Part shown: in pieces, positions 1 through 8,068 of the stretch
How positions within the stretch are numbered: position 1 is the first letter of the stretch
How the letters are laid out: each line of letters begins with the position of its first letter
Origin: an uncultured Candidatus Thioglobus sp.
Lineage (GTDB): Bacteria; Pseudomonadota; Gammaproteobacteria; PS1; Thioglobaceae
DNA: 12,424 bases
NCBI GenBank assembly: GCA_910595805.1
Contig: CAJVCK010000016.1
Span: 1-12,424, forward strand
Direction: 5' to 3'
Translations under genes and position numbers: made by a program
Notes under the pieces: model-generated
Told to the model about the DNA's origin: nothing
What the model saw: only the letters and a program-made list of their open reading frames with translations
The model's database searches: none

Positions 1-1
1 T

Positions 2-592
2 TCTACCCATTGAATTTTGTACCTTTTTACTGGAGCTACGCATACGGTTTGATGAGAGTTTTACCGCCAGGTAAATCAATGGTAATAAAATGAGTAGGGT
101 TAAACTCAGTTGCCAATTTTTATAAAACAGATAGCCTACTAAGATAATAACAGACATAGATGATTTAATAAAATCGAGCCAAATGCTAGAGGCAGCCGCT
201 GCAATTTGTTCAACGTCAAACGTAAGTTTAGATAGGGTTTTTCCAGTAGGGTGCTTATCAAAATAAGACTTAGGTAACTTTAATAATTTGGCAAACATAT
301 CGACACGCAAGTCCATGATGACTTTGTTAGACACCCAAGAGCTTGCAGCCGTAGAGGTCATAGCGAAGATTGAACTAAGCACAATCACACCAAATAAGGC
401 TAAGGCATAAATTAGAGCAGTTTGTTGGTTACGTTCGGCAGCAAATAGTTCATCGACAATACGGCCAGTGATTTCGGGGATAGAGCTTTCAAGTGCAGTT
501 GCAAGCATCATCATTACTGAAGTAAAAACAAGTTTGCCAATATGCGCTTTTAGATAGAAGAATAGGCGCGAAAAAAATTGTTTATATTGCAT
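2..592 (-). CDS. msbA: MsbA-type lipid A/lipid ABC exporter, N-terminal part (cut by the window edge)
   Basis: Reading from the ATG at 592 on the minus strand gives 197 uninterrupted codons that leave the window, about a third of a usual MsbA of roughly 580 residues. MsbA is a homodimeric inner-membrane flippase that moves lipid A-core to the periplasmic leaflet using ATP. Visible are hydrophobic segments near residues 18-38, 57-80, 137-157 and 161-178, and the conserved cytoplasmic stretch from LR at 95-96 through FAKLLKLP (100-107), YFDKHPTGK (110-118) and DVEQIAAAAS (126-135), which is typical of MsbA rather than a general multidrug exporter. The nucleotide-binding domain lies outside the window, so Walker motifs cannot be checked. 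The gene diverges from pyrG, 79 bp away. No good Shine-Dalgarno sequence precedes the start, which is chosen because the protein begins like other MsbA proteins. The family call is strong; the exact substrate is inferred. Confidence 0.88.
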   Translation of the reverse strand, partial: MQYKQFFSRLFFYLKAHIGKLVFTSVMMMLATALESSIPEITGRIVDELFAAERNQQTALIYALALFGVIVLSSIFAMTSTAASSWVSNKVIMDLRVDMFAKLLKLPKSYFDKHPTGKTLSKLTFDVEQIAAAASSIWLDFIKSSMSVIILVGYLFYKNWQLSLTLLILLPLIYLAVKLSSNRMRSSSKKVQNSMGR

Positions 593-625
593 CGATACTT
601 ACTATGATTTAATACGCCCATATTC

Positions 626-641
626 TACACAGTTTTGTGTA
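626..641. promoter_or_regulatory. Small palindrome in the msbA/pyrG divergent intergenic region
   Basis: The 79 bp between the divergent msbA and pyrG starts must hold both promoters. The arms TACACA (626-631) and TGTGTA (636-641) form a perfect 6-bp inverted repeat with a 4-bp spacer. It could be an operator half-site pair or chance. I found no convincing -35/-10 pair on either strand, and neither gene has a clear Shine-Dalgarno sequence here. Confidence 0.2.
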
Positions 642-665
642 TCATAACCATTTCAACTTTGTTAG

Positions 666-2311
<1,646 letters not shown>

Positions 2312-2312
<1 letters not shown>

Positions 2313-2659
2313 TGTTCGCTCAAGCTTTAGAATATTGGGGCAGCGATAAGTTTCCTCATTATTTTAAACAGACTGTTAAGTCACTAGAGCTAGGTGTATT
2401 ACCTTTAAAGGATTGCTGTAATCATAGTGCGGTAATTGATCAAACCACAATTGAACCAATTATTCTGTCGAGCTTTGAAACTCAAAATACTATTAAAGTT
2501 AAAACTGGTGTATTTTTTTGCGAAGTATTGTCAGGTTGTGCTTGTAGTGATGACCCATCTCAAGCTAAGATTTTAGAAAATTCGTATTGTGAATTAATGA
2601 TTAGCTTGGATAAAAATACAAAAGAAGCGAGCTACTCTAGCGCTTCTTCCGCTTCTTAA
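2312..2659 (+). CDS. Uncharacterised small protein with a Cys-rich GCACSDDP motif, coupled to pyrG
   Basis: The 115-residue product has no function I can assign. The start ATG shares its first base with the final A of the pyrG TAA stop (TAATG), so translation is probably coupled to pyrG. There is no signal peptide or membrane segment, so it should be cytoplasmic. The middle and end carry Cys35-Cys36, Cys70, then GCACSDDP (75-82) with Cys76 and Cys78, and Cys93 in SYCEL (91-95). This spacing could bind a metal but is not a recognised cluster motif. From memory, similar short proteins with a W-G-S-D start and a GCxCxDDP core occur as conserved hypotheticals in other Proteobacteria; this was not searched. 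The last seven codons (Ser/Ala-rich tail) are antisense to the Lys/Arg-rich end of der, so the tail is probably not functionally constrained. Reality of the gene is likely; function unknown. Confidence 0.75.
2611..2648 (-). terminator. Putative intrinsic terminator of the hisS-yfgM-der unit, inside the convergent overlap
   Basis: Arms at 2622-2629 (AAGAAGCG) and 2641-2648 (CGCTTCTT) form a perfect 8-bp stem with an 11-nt loop that contains the der stop codon. Read on the minus strand, the stem is followed by a T-rich stretch (TTGTATTTTTA, complement of 2611-2621), as expected for a Rho-independent terminator. The plus-strand side has no comparable T run, so it would serve pyrG less well. A second copy of CGCTTCTT at 2650-2657 offers an alternative arm. 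Confidence 0.45.
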
Positions 2660-4049
2660 TAAACTGCATTAAACGGCGTTTCTTAACAATTTGTCTAGCG
2701 TTTAATTCGTTCTTATTATCCTTGTAAGGATTTTCACCACTTCTGTATTCCATTCGAATTGGTGTATTGGTGAGTTTTAACTCCCTCATGAATAGATTTT
2801 TTAAGTAGCGCTCATAAGCATTTGGCACGCTTTGCAAGTGGTTACCATGGAATGTGAAAGTCGGTGGAAACACATCAGACTGATTGACGTATTTGATTTT
2901 TAAACGCCTTCCTTTGACCGGTGGTGGTTGATGCCCTTGATTGGCTTTTTCTAATATTTTATTTAATAATGAAGTTGAATGTTTTTCACCTGCACTTTGA
3001 TAAGCTCTTTGAATAGGTGCAAACAACTTACCGACGCCAGAACCATGTAGGGCAGAAATATAATGTACGCTCGCATAATTGACAAACGAAAGCTTAACCT
3101 CAAGTTTTCGTTTTACTTCTGATTTTTGATAATCATCTAGCCCGTCCCATTTATTGATGGTAATCATTAAAGCTCTACCCTTGTCAGCAATCATACCAAG
3201 TAGAGTTGCGTCCTGCTCAGTTACTCCTTCGTGTGCGTCTAATACTAAGATAACTACATGTGATTTTTCCAGAGCGTCGATGGCTTTAATGATAGAAAAT
3301 TTTTCAATCTTTTCATGAGTAGAACGTTTACGGCGAATACCAGCAGTATCAATCAATGTATATTTTTGTCCTTCACGCTCAAAAGGAATATAGATACTAT
3401 CACGAGTAGTACCTGGCAAATCAATTGCCAATACACGTTCTTCACCTAAGATCCGGTTAATTAGTGTAGATTTTCCTACATTAGGCCTTCCTAGTACTGC
3501 TACGGCAATACCATTAACATCTTCATCACTTTCATCGTCATCGGTTACTTGAGGTAATAGTGGTAATGTGTGATCGATTAATTCTTCAATACCTTGACCG
3601 TGTTCAGCCGCAATTAATATCGGCTCTCCCAAGCCCAATTCATAAAACTCTGCTGCTAGACCAAGGTTTAATCCTTCGGCTTTATTACAAACCAAAACGA
3701 TATTTTTTTTGAGTCGACGTAATTGTGCGCCAATTTCTTGATCGAGCCCAATCACGCCATCTCTAGCACTAACAATAAAATAAATGATATCAGACTCTTC
3801 TAAGGCGCTTAATACTTGACCTTGAATGCCACTGTCAACCACGTTGTCTTCATTAGTTAGACCACCAGTATCAATGATGGTGACAAAAGTTTCGCTATCA
3901 TCATCAAGTAATACTTCTGCATATTGTCGATCACGTGTTAAACCTTCATAGTCAGATACCAAGGCTTGACGTGAATTACTTAGTCGATTAAATAGTGTGG
4001 ACTTTCCAACATTTGGGCGTCCAACTAATGAGATAACGGGTATGCCCAT
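2637..4049 (-). CDS. der: Ribosome assembly GTPase Der (EngA)
   Basis: Der is a tandem-GTPase factor needed for 50S subunit maturation. At 470 residues it is close to the usual 440-490. The first G domain shows G1 GRPNVGKS (10-17), G3 DTGG (60-63) and G4 NKAE (122-125). The second shows G1 GRPNVGKS (187-194), PGTTRDS (212-218), G3 DTAG (234-237) and G4 NKWD (299-302). An acidic linker (169-177, rich in Asp/Glu) joins them, and a KH-like domain fills about 355-440. The first G4 has Glu where many Der proteins have Asp; this Glu is known in other bacteria and is not a defect. The C-terminus is strongly basic (KKRKKR, 465-470). The gene follows yfgM by 15 bp with no evident Shine-Dalgarno sequence, so it probably depends on upstream translation. 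In E. coli bamB sits between yfgM and der; it is missing here. Confidence 0.98.
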   Translation of the reverse strand: MGIPVISLVGRPNVGKSTLFNRLSNSRQALVSDYEGLTRDRQYAEVLLDDDSETFVTIIDTGGLTNEDNVVDSGIQGQVLSALEESDIIYFIVSARDGVIGLDQEIGAQLRRLKKNIVLVCNKAEGLNLGLAAEFYELGLGEPILIAAEHGQGIEELIDHTLPLLPQVTDDDESDEDVNGIAVAVLGRPNVGKSTLINRILGEERVLAIDLPGTTRDSIYIPFEREGQKYTLIDTAGIRRKRSTHEKIEKFSIIKAIDALEKSHVVILVLDAHEGVTEQDATLLGMIADKGRALMITINKWDGLDDYQKSEVKRKLEVKLSFVNYASVHYISALHGSGVGKLFAPIQRAYQSAGEKHSTSLLNKILEKANQGHQPPPVKGRRLKIKYVNQSDVFPPTFTFHGNHLQSVPNAYERYLKNLFMRELKLTNTPIRMEYRSGENPYKDNKNELNARQIVKKRRLMQFIKKRKKR

Positions 4050-4064
4050 GATGTAAAAAAGGTA

Positions 4065-4682
4065 TTAGTTAAGGTCGTTTAACTTGATTTGAATTAGATT
4101 TCTCAACTCCGAATCAGCTGATAATTGACCTAGCGCCAATTGGTAGAATTTCTTGGCGGAGTCAATGTTGTTTTGTATTAAATAAACATCACCCTTAGCG
4201 TGATTATATAAACCACTAAAAGCTGAATTTTCATCAGTACCAAGTACGGATATCGCTTGATCATAGTTATCCATTTGTAGATAAATAGAAGATGATCTAA
4301 GTTTTGCTGTATGTGCAATAAATTCATTTTCAGAATTTAATAGAGGTGATAAATGGTCAAGTGCTTGTTGATAGTTGCCAGCCAATACTGAATGTTTCGC
4401 CATCATTAATTCAGATTCTTGCGTATAGCCACTATCCGCATGATTACTTTTTAGGGTGGCTAGGGCTTGCGTATTGTTTGCATTAGTAACTGTTGAAAGA
4501 TAATATGATCGCGCTTCAACAGATTGCTCTTGTTGGTAGTTTTTGTAGTAGTCCGAACCCCAAATAGCACCCAAGCCAATGGCCACACCAGCAACTATTT
4601 GAGGGCCATTTTCTCTAAGCCATTTTTTTATTTGTTCGGCTTGTTCGTCTTCGGTTTTACCAACTTCAATGAAATTTTTCAT
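4065..4682 (-). CDS. yfgM: YfgM-like ancillary SecYEG translocon subunit (membrane-anchored TPR-like protein)
   Basis: The 205-residue protein has the YfgM architecture. A charged cytoplasmic N-terminus has the conserved TEDEQAEQIKKWLRENG (10-26). A single glycine-rich membrane anchor follows (about 27-45). The periplasmic region has TPR-like helical pairs around 90-185, for example GNYQQALDHL (102-111), DNYDQAIS (138-145) and NNIDSAKKFYQLAL (171-184). In E. coli YfgM associates with SecYEG and the periplasmic chaperone PpiD and helps hand over secreted proteins. The gene sits 12 bp after hisS and 15 bp before der, matching the conserved hisS-yfgM-der order except for the loss of bamB. A weak AAGAGA ribosome-binding sequence lies about 9 bases upstream of the ATG. 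Family and topology are well supported; the precise partner in this organism is inferred. Confidence 0.88.
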   Translation of the reverse strand: MKNFIEVGKTEDEQAEQIKKWLRENGPQIVAGVAIGLGAIWGSDYYKNYQQEQSVEARSYYLSTVTNANNTQALATLKSNHADSGYTQESELMMAKHSVLAGNYQQALDHLSPLLNSENEFIAHTAKLRSSSIYLQMDNYDQAISVLGTDENSAFSGLYNHAKGDVYLIQNNIDSAKKFYQLALGQLSADSELRNLIQIKLNDLN

Positions 4683-4694
4683 AGGACAGTTCTC

Positions 4695-5957
4695 TTAATT
4701 TTTAAAATATTGAATCGCATCTTCTAGGCTCATGGTTTGTTGCTCACCTTGGCCTTTAAGTGGTTTAATAGCTATTTGATTGTTTTGTATTTCTTCTTCA
4801 CCTAGGATTAAGGCATAGTCTGCATTGGCTTTATCTGATTTTTTAAATTGTGCTTTAAAGCTACCTAAGGTGATGTCATTATAAAGTATTGCCTCAGGCA
4901 ATGCATGGTGCATTTGTTTGGCGATTTGCATTGATTTTAGTTGTGCTTTTTCTCCCAATGCTACTATATAGATTGATAAAGGTGTTTCGTTAATCAATAA
5001 ACCTTGTTCTTCGATTAGCAAGATTAAACGTTCTAGCCCTAAGGCAAATCCAACCGCAGGAGTAGGTTTTCCACCCATTTTCTCAACTAATCCATCGTAG
5101 CGACCACCTGCACAAATTGTGCCTTGCGATCCAAGGTCAGTTGTTGTCCATTCGAATACAGTGCGATTGTAATAATCTAGTCCTCTGACTAAACGTGTAT
5201 TAATAACGTAAGGAATGTCTAAGCATTCTAAATACGCCTTAAATTCATCAAAATGTGCACTTGACCCTTCATCCAAGTAATCCATTAATTTAGGTGCACT
5301 ATTAATCAGAGATTGCATATCTTTGTTTTTACTGTCTAGAATACGTAGCGGATTTGACGACAAACGTCGAATGGAGTCTTCGTCTAACTGATCTTTATGT
5401 TGGGTGAAATAATCAACCAATACAGATCGATAACAAGCTCTAGCTTCAGATGAACCTAGAGTATTGATTTCTAAGGTAACATTTTTTAAACCTAGATTTT
5501 GCCACAGTGAATGGGTCATTGCCATGAGCTCAGCATCTATTTTGGCAGTATCAGCGCCAAATACTTCAACACCCACTTGATGGAATTGACGATAACGACC
5601 TTTTTGCGGGCGTTCATGTCTGAACATGGCTCCTTGATAAAAGACTTTTTGAATGCCTTCTCTTGGCAAGTTGTGTTCAATCATAGCACGTACACAGCCA
5701 GCAGTACCTTCGGGTCTGAGACTTAGGCTTTCGCCATTAGATTCTTTCCAAGAATACATTTCTTTTTCAACAATATCAGTCGCCTCGCCAATTGCACGGC
5801 AAAAAGTATCGGTTTTTTCAACTACAGGTGTGCGAATGTTTTTAAAACCATATGAAACAAACAGATCAAAAATTGTTTTTTCTAACGACAACCACAAAGC
5901 AGAATCTTTGGGAAGTAAGTCGTTCATTCCGCGAATGGCTTGGATTTTGTTAGACAT
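4695..5957 (-). CDS. hisS: Histidyl-tRNA synthetase
   Basis: This 420-residue class II synthetase charges tRNA-His with histidine in the cytoplasm. The N-terminus begins with the typical IQAIRGMNDLLP (5-16). Motif 2 is FRHERPQKGRYRQFHQ (112-127). The histidine-specific motifs are LVRGLDYY (256-263), with the catalytic Arg258, and AGGRYDGL (283-290). Motif 3 is AVGFALGLERL (301-311), with Arg310. The C-terminal anticodon-binding domain occupies about 325-420 and includes the LGSFKAQFKKSDKANADY segment (364-381). E. coli HisS has 424 residues, so the protein is complete. It is the first gene of the hisS-yfgM-der unit, preceded by a 61-bp gap with a possible promoter. The start is set by the conserved N-terminus; there is no good Shine-Dalgarno sequence. 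Confidence 0.98.
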   Translation of the reverse strand: MSNKIQAIRGMNDLLPKDSALWLSLEKTIFDLFVSYGFKNIRTPVVEKTDTFCRAIGEATDIVEKEMYSWKESNGESLSLRPEGTAGCVRAMIEHNLPREGIQKVFYQGAMFRHERPQKGRYRQFHQVGVEVFGADTAKIDAELMAMTHSLWQNLGLKNVTLEINTLGSSEARACYRSVLVDYFTQHKDQLDEDSIRRLSSNPLRILDSKNKDMQSLINSAPKLMDYLDEGSSAHFDEFKAYLECLDIPYVINTRLVRGLDYYNRTVFEWTTTDLGSQGTICAGGRYDGLVEKMGGKPTPAVGFALGLERLILLIEEQGLLINETPLSIYIVALGEKAQLKSMQIAKQMHHALPEAILYNDITLGSFKAQFKKSDKANADYALILGEEEIQNNQIAIKPLKGQGEQQTMSLEDAIQYFKN

Positions 5958-5976
5958 AGATGTTATAAAAGAATTA

Positions 5977-6006
5977 ATTAAGTTATTTTACCCATGAATA
6001 AGTCAA
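5977..6006 (-). promoter_or_regulatory. Candidate sigma-70 promoter for hisS-yfgM-der
   Basis: On the minus strand TTGACT (6006-6001) lies 18 bp before CTTAAT (5982-5977), a 5/6 match to the -35 box and a 4/6 match to the -10 box. Transcription would begin about a dozen bases before the hisS ATG. The -35 box lies inside one arm of an inverted repeat. The weak -10 box and very short leader keep confidence low. Confidence 0.3.
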
Positions 6007-6026
6007 GTTTAATTTGATTTATTCAT
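5994..6026. repeat. Inverted repeat, 13-bp arms, across the 5'-nucleotidase stop codon and hisS promoter region
   Basis: Arms at 5994-6006 and 6014-6026 pair over 13 positions with a single non-Watson-Crick position and a 7-base loop. The right arm includes the stop codon and last codon of the 5'-nucleotidase gene, and the left arm contains the candidate hisS -35 box. Neither strand has a T run after the stem and the arms are AT-rich, so it is not a textbook terminator. It may act as a weak Rho-assisted end, an RNA 3' stabiliser or a protein-binding site. Confidence 0.4.
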
Positions 6027-6921
6027 TGCTGATACCACTTGGAACATGTCCTGTTGGTACGTATTGGGAAGCAGATTGACAATGCTTATGTTGATCATCA
6101 AAAAAGATATCTGCACCAAACTCTTTTAAGAAAATACCTTTGTCAAGACCTCCTAAAAAAAACGATTCGTCGATACGAATACCCCATTCACGCATCGTAT
6201 GAATCACACGCTTATGTGAGGGGGCGGACCGTGCTGTAACCAGTGCCGTTCTAATAGGGTTGTTTTCCACGGGGAAGGCGGATTGAATTTTATGTAGTGA
6301 CTTTAAGAAGCATTTAAAAGGCCCTGCTTTAAGTTCAACATTGGCTGAATTTTTTTCATTTTCTTCAAAGGCTTCAATACCTTTTTCTTGATAGATTTTT
6401 TCCGCTTCATCTGAGAATATAACAGCATCACCATCAAAAGCAATGCGCAATTGTGTCTCATGAGAATCGTTAGATCCAGAGCCAACAATAGAGGCGGCAG
6501 CAAAGCCTGATTCTAGTGCTTTTTGCACATCTTGATAATTACTCGATAAAAACAAATCTGCCTCAAAGGCGCCAACTAAAGTGTGCGTGCTTTCGCCACG
6601 AGTGAAGGCTGCTCGGGAAATATTAAGGCCATAATGCTCAATTGAATTAAAGATACGCAAGCCAGTATCAGCGCTATTGCGAGAGAGCAAAATAACATCA
6701 ATTGGATTTTGTTTGGTGTTAAGGTTTAACAGTTTTTTAACCAGTGTAAAGCCAACGCCAGGTTTTAAAACCACTTCTTCGTTTTCTTCTTGGTGTTTGG
6801 CATAAGCCTCTACACCATGTTCTTTAAAAATTTGATGTGATTCATCTAAGTCAAACAAAGCCCTTGATGAAATTGCGATAACTAATTTTCCTTTAGCATC
6901 TGGTGCTACAGCGTCTGCCAT
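6019..6921 (-). CDS. Cytosolic 5'-nucleotidase, NT5C1 (cN-I)-like family
   Basis: The 300-residue product matches the bacterial branch of the cytosolic 5'-nucleotidase I family (Pfam 5-nucleotidase, PF06189, recalled, not searched), which removes phosphate from nucleoside 5'-monophosphates; the vertebrate members prefer AMP. Conserved blocks resemble those of human NT5C1A: AISSRALFDLDE (16-27), VLKPGVGF (51-58), AFDGDAVIFSDEAE (161-174), TALVTARSAP (225-234) and DIFFDDQ (271-277). These fit the HAD-type scheme: Asp163 and Asp165 as motif I, Thr229 as motif II, Asp275-Asp276 as motif IV. No signal peptide or membrane segment is present. The start overlaps DUF1249 by 16 bp, and an AAGGAA ribosome-binding sequence 4 bases before the ATG supports it. 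It is the last gene of the overlapping series from alr. Substrate choice in this organism is inferred. Confidence 0.88.
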   Translation of the reverse strand: MADAVAPDAKGKLVIAISSRALFDLDESHQIFKEHGVEAYAKHQEENEEVVLKPGVGFTLVKKLLNLNTKQNPIDVILLSRNSADTGLRIFNSIEHYGLNISRAAFTRGESTHTLVGAFEADLFLSSNYQDVQKALESGFAAASIVGSGSNDSHETQLRIAFDGDAVIFSDEAEKIYQEKGIEAFEENEKNSANVELKAGPFKCFLKSLHKIQSAFPVENNPIRTALVTARSAPSHKRVIHTMREWGIRIDESFFLGGLDKGIFLKEFGADIFFDDQHKHCQSASQYVPTGHVPSGISNE

Positions 6922-7370
6922 GATATTCCTTGATATTTACTTAGGCAATAATCTAACCATCTTTCGATAAAAGTATTGAGTTCCCACTGTATATCCATAT
7001 CAGAGCACCTGGCTAAGAATGGATGATTAATGTTAAGTGTGGTTTCGTTACAGACTGAAATCACCTCTAGAAGATTGGCATCAAAATACACTTTAAATTT
7101 AATATCTGGTCGATTGATTGAACCGGCAGGGGAGTCAAGTTGATGGGTGAGAATAAAAGTAGTAGTGAAAGGTGTTTTTTCTTCTACGAATAAATGCAAG
7201 TCATTTTCACCTGAATGCTTAGCAACGCTATGATGCGAGATAATCGGCAGCAAGGGAATGAGTTGTGATATTTTTTTAAAATTAACCTCAAACAAATCAG
7301 AAACCTGAGCGTAGCTTTTTGGCTTTTGCTGATTGTATAAATCTCTGATGAGTATTGTTTCTAAATCCAT
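6906..7370 (-). CDS. DUF1249 family protein (YqiB-like), function unknown
   Basis: This 154-residue soluble protein resembles E. coli YqiB and the DUF1249 family. The supporting blocks are LFEVNFKKISQLIP (26-39), RPDIKFKVYFDANLLEVISV (87-106) and the C-terminal WELNTFIERWLDYCL (129-143), which mirrors the INQFLADWLRYCL-type ending of YqiB. No catalytic motif, signal or membrane segment is visible and the family has no established function. In E. coli yqiB also lies beside cpdA, so the pairing with the upstream metallophosphoesterase is conserved. It overlaps that gene by 10 bp and the downstream 5'-nucleotidase by 16 bp, indicating cotranscription and probable translational coupling; no Shine-Dalgarno sequence is seen. 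A role linked to the phosphodiesterase is plausible but is only inference from neighbourhood. Confidence 0.8.
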   Translation of the reverse strand: MDLETILIRDLYNQQKPKSYAQVSDLFEVNFKKISQLIPLLPIISHHSVAKHSGENDLHLFVEEKTPFTTTFILTHQLDSPAGSINRPDIKFKVYFDANLLEVISVCNETTLNINHPFLARCSDMDIQWELNTFIERWLDYCLSKYQGISWQTL

Positions 7371-8068
7371 TGTGTATTAAATTCTAATTTGCCATTACTG
7401 TGTAATGTGTAATGGTTAAATCCAATTCTAGTTTCATTGTTAAATTGTAGTGCGGTTGATGGGCATGAGATCAACATAACATCATTGTTACTAAATTCAC
7501 TAGCTTGGTGGGCATGCCCCCACAAAACTGCTTTTATTTTAGGGTATTTATTCATCACATTGAACAGTTCGTCTGCATTTTCTAATGAGAGTGAATCGTC
7601 CCAATTTGATTGCATTGAAACGATAGGGTGATGTAGGGCAATGATGTTGTATTTAGCTCTGCTATTCTTCAGATCTTGATCAAGCTGATCAAGTGCTTGT
7701 TTGGTGACATAACCACTAGTTTTTAATGCCTGAGTTGAATCAATAATAACAATCTCCCAATCTCCCAAGCTAAACTTAGAAACTAGTTGTTTAGAAAAGA
7801 CTTGATTTAGATTGTTTGTTTGATCATGATTGCCACTTAACACTACAATATCAGATTTGATTGGCGTGAGCATTTTTTGCAACATCTGATAAGAGTTGAG
7901 TGTGCCGTTATGAGTAAGATCACCTGTAATCAATAAGGTGTCACAGTTAAATTCGACTACGGAACTAATAACCGAAGTCAGGTTGGCATGAGTATCCACA
8001 CCCATCGATTCTACTAGGTCATCAATATGGCAATCACTGATTTGAATTAAGCTATAGCTTTGATTCAC
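7361..8068 (-). CDS. cpdA: Class III metallophosphoesterase, CpdA-like (possible 3',5'-cyclic AMP phosphodiesterase)
   Basis: The 235-residue protein carries the full calcineurin-like metallophosphoesterase signature in order: DCH (Asp12, His14), GD (49-50) in TGDLTHNG, GNHD (79-82), HH (146-147) in ALHHPIV, and GHAH (184-187). These residues bind the two metal ions of class III cyclic nucleotide phosphodiesterases, and length and motif spacing fit CpdA (E. coli about 275 residues), which hydrolyses cAMP to AMP. The neighbouring DUF1249 gene is also next to cpdA in E. coli, which supports the assignment. The ATG overlaps the alr stop as ATGA (4 bp). No signal peptide, so cytoplasmic. Related enzymes can hydrolyse other phosphodiesters, and whether this organism makes cAMP cannot be seen here, so the substrate is uncertain while the fold and active site are clear. 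Confidence 0.82.
   Translation of the reverse strand: MNQSYSLIQISDCHIDDLVESMGVDTHANLTSVISSVVEFNCDTLLITGDLTHNGTLNSYQMLQKMLTPIKSDIVVLSGNHDQTNNLNQVFSKQLVSKFSLGDWEIVIIDSTQALKTSGYVTKQALDQLDQDLKNSRAKYNIIALHHPIVSMQSNWDDSLSLENADELFNVMNKYPKIKAVLWGHAHQASEFSNNDVMLISCPSTALQFNNETRIGFNHYTLHSNGKLEFNTQWI

Noticed and set aside
3675..3686. Glu instead of Asp in the first G4 motif of Der (NKAE) as a loss-of-function change
   Set aside because: NKxE at this position occurs in functional Der proteins of other bacteria, and all other GTPase motifs are intact.
5653..5997. 114-codon plus-strand open frame opposite the hisS 5' end
   Set aside because: Antisense to conserved HisS motifs; composition is what an opposite-strand shadow of a conserved gene would give, and no protein family is recognised.
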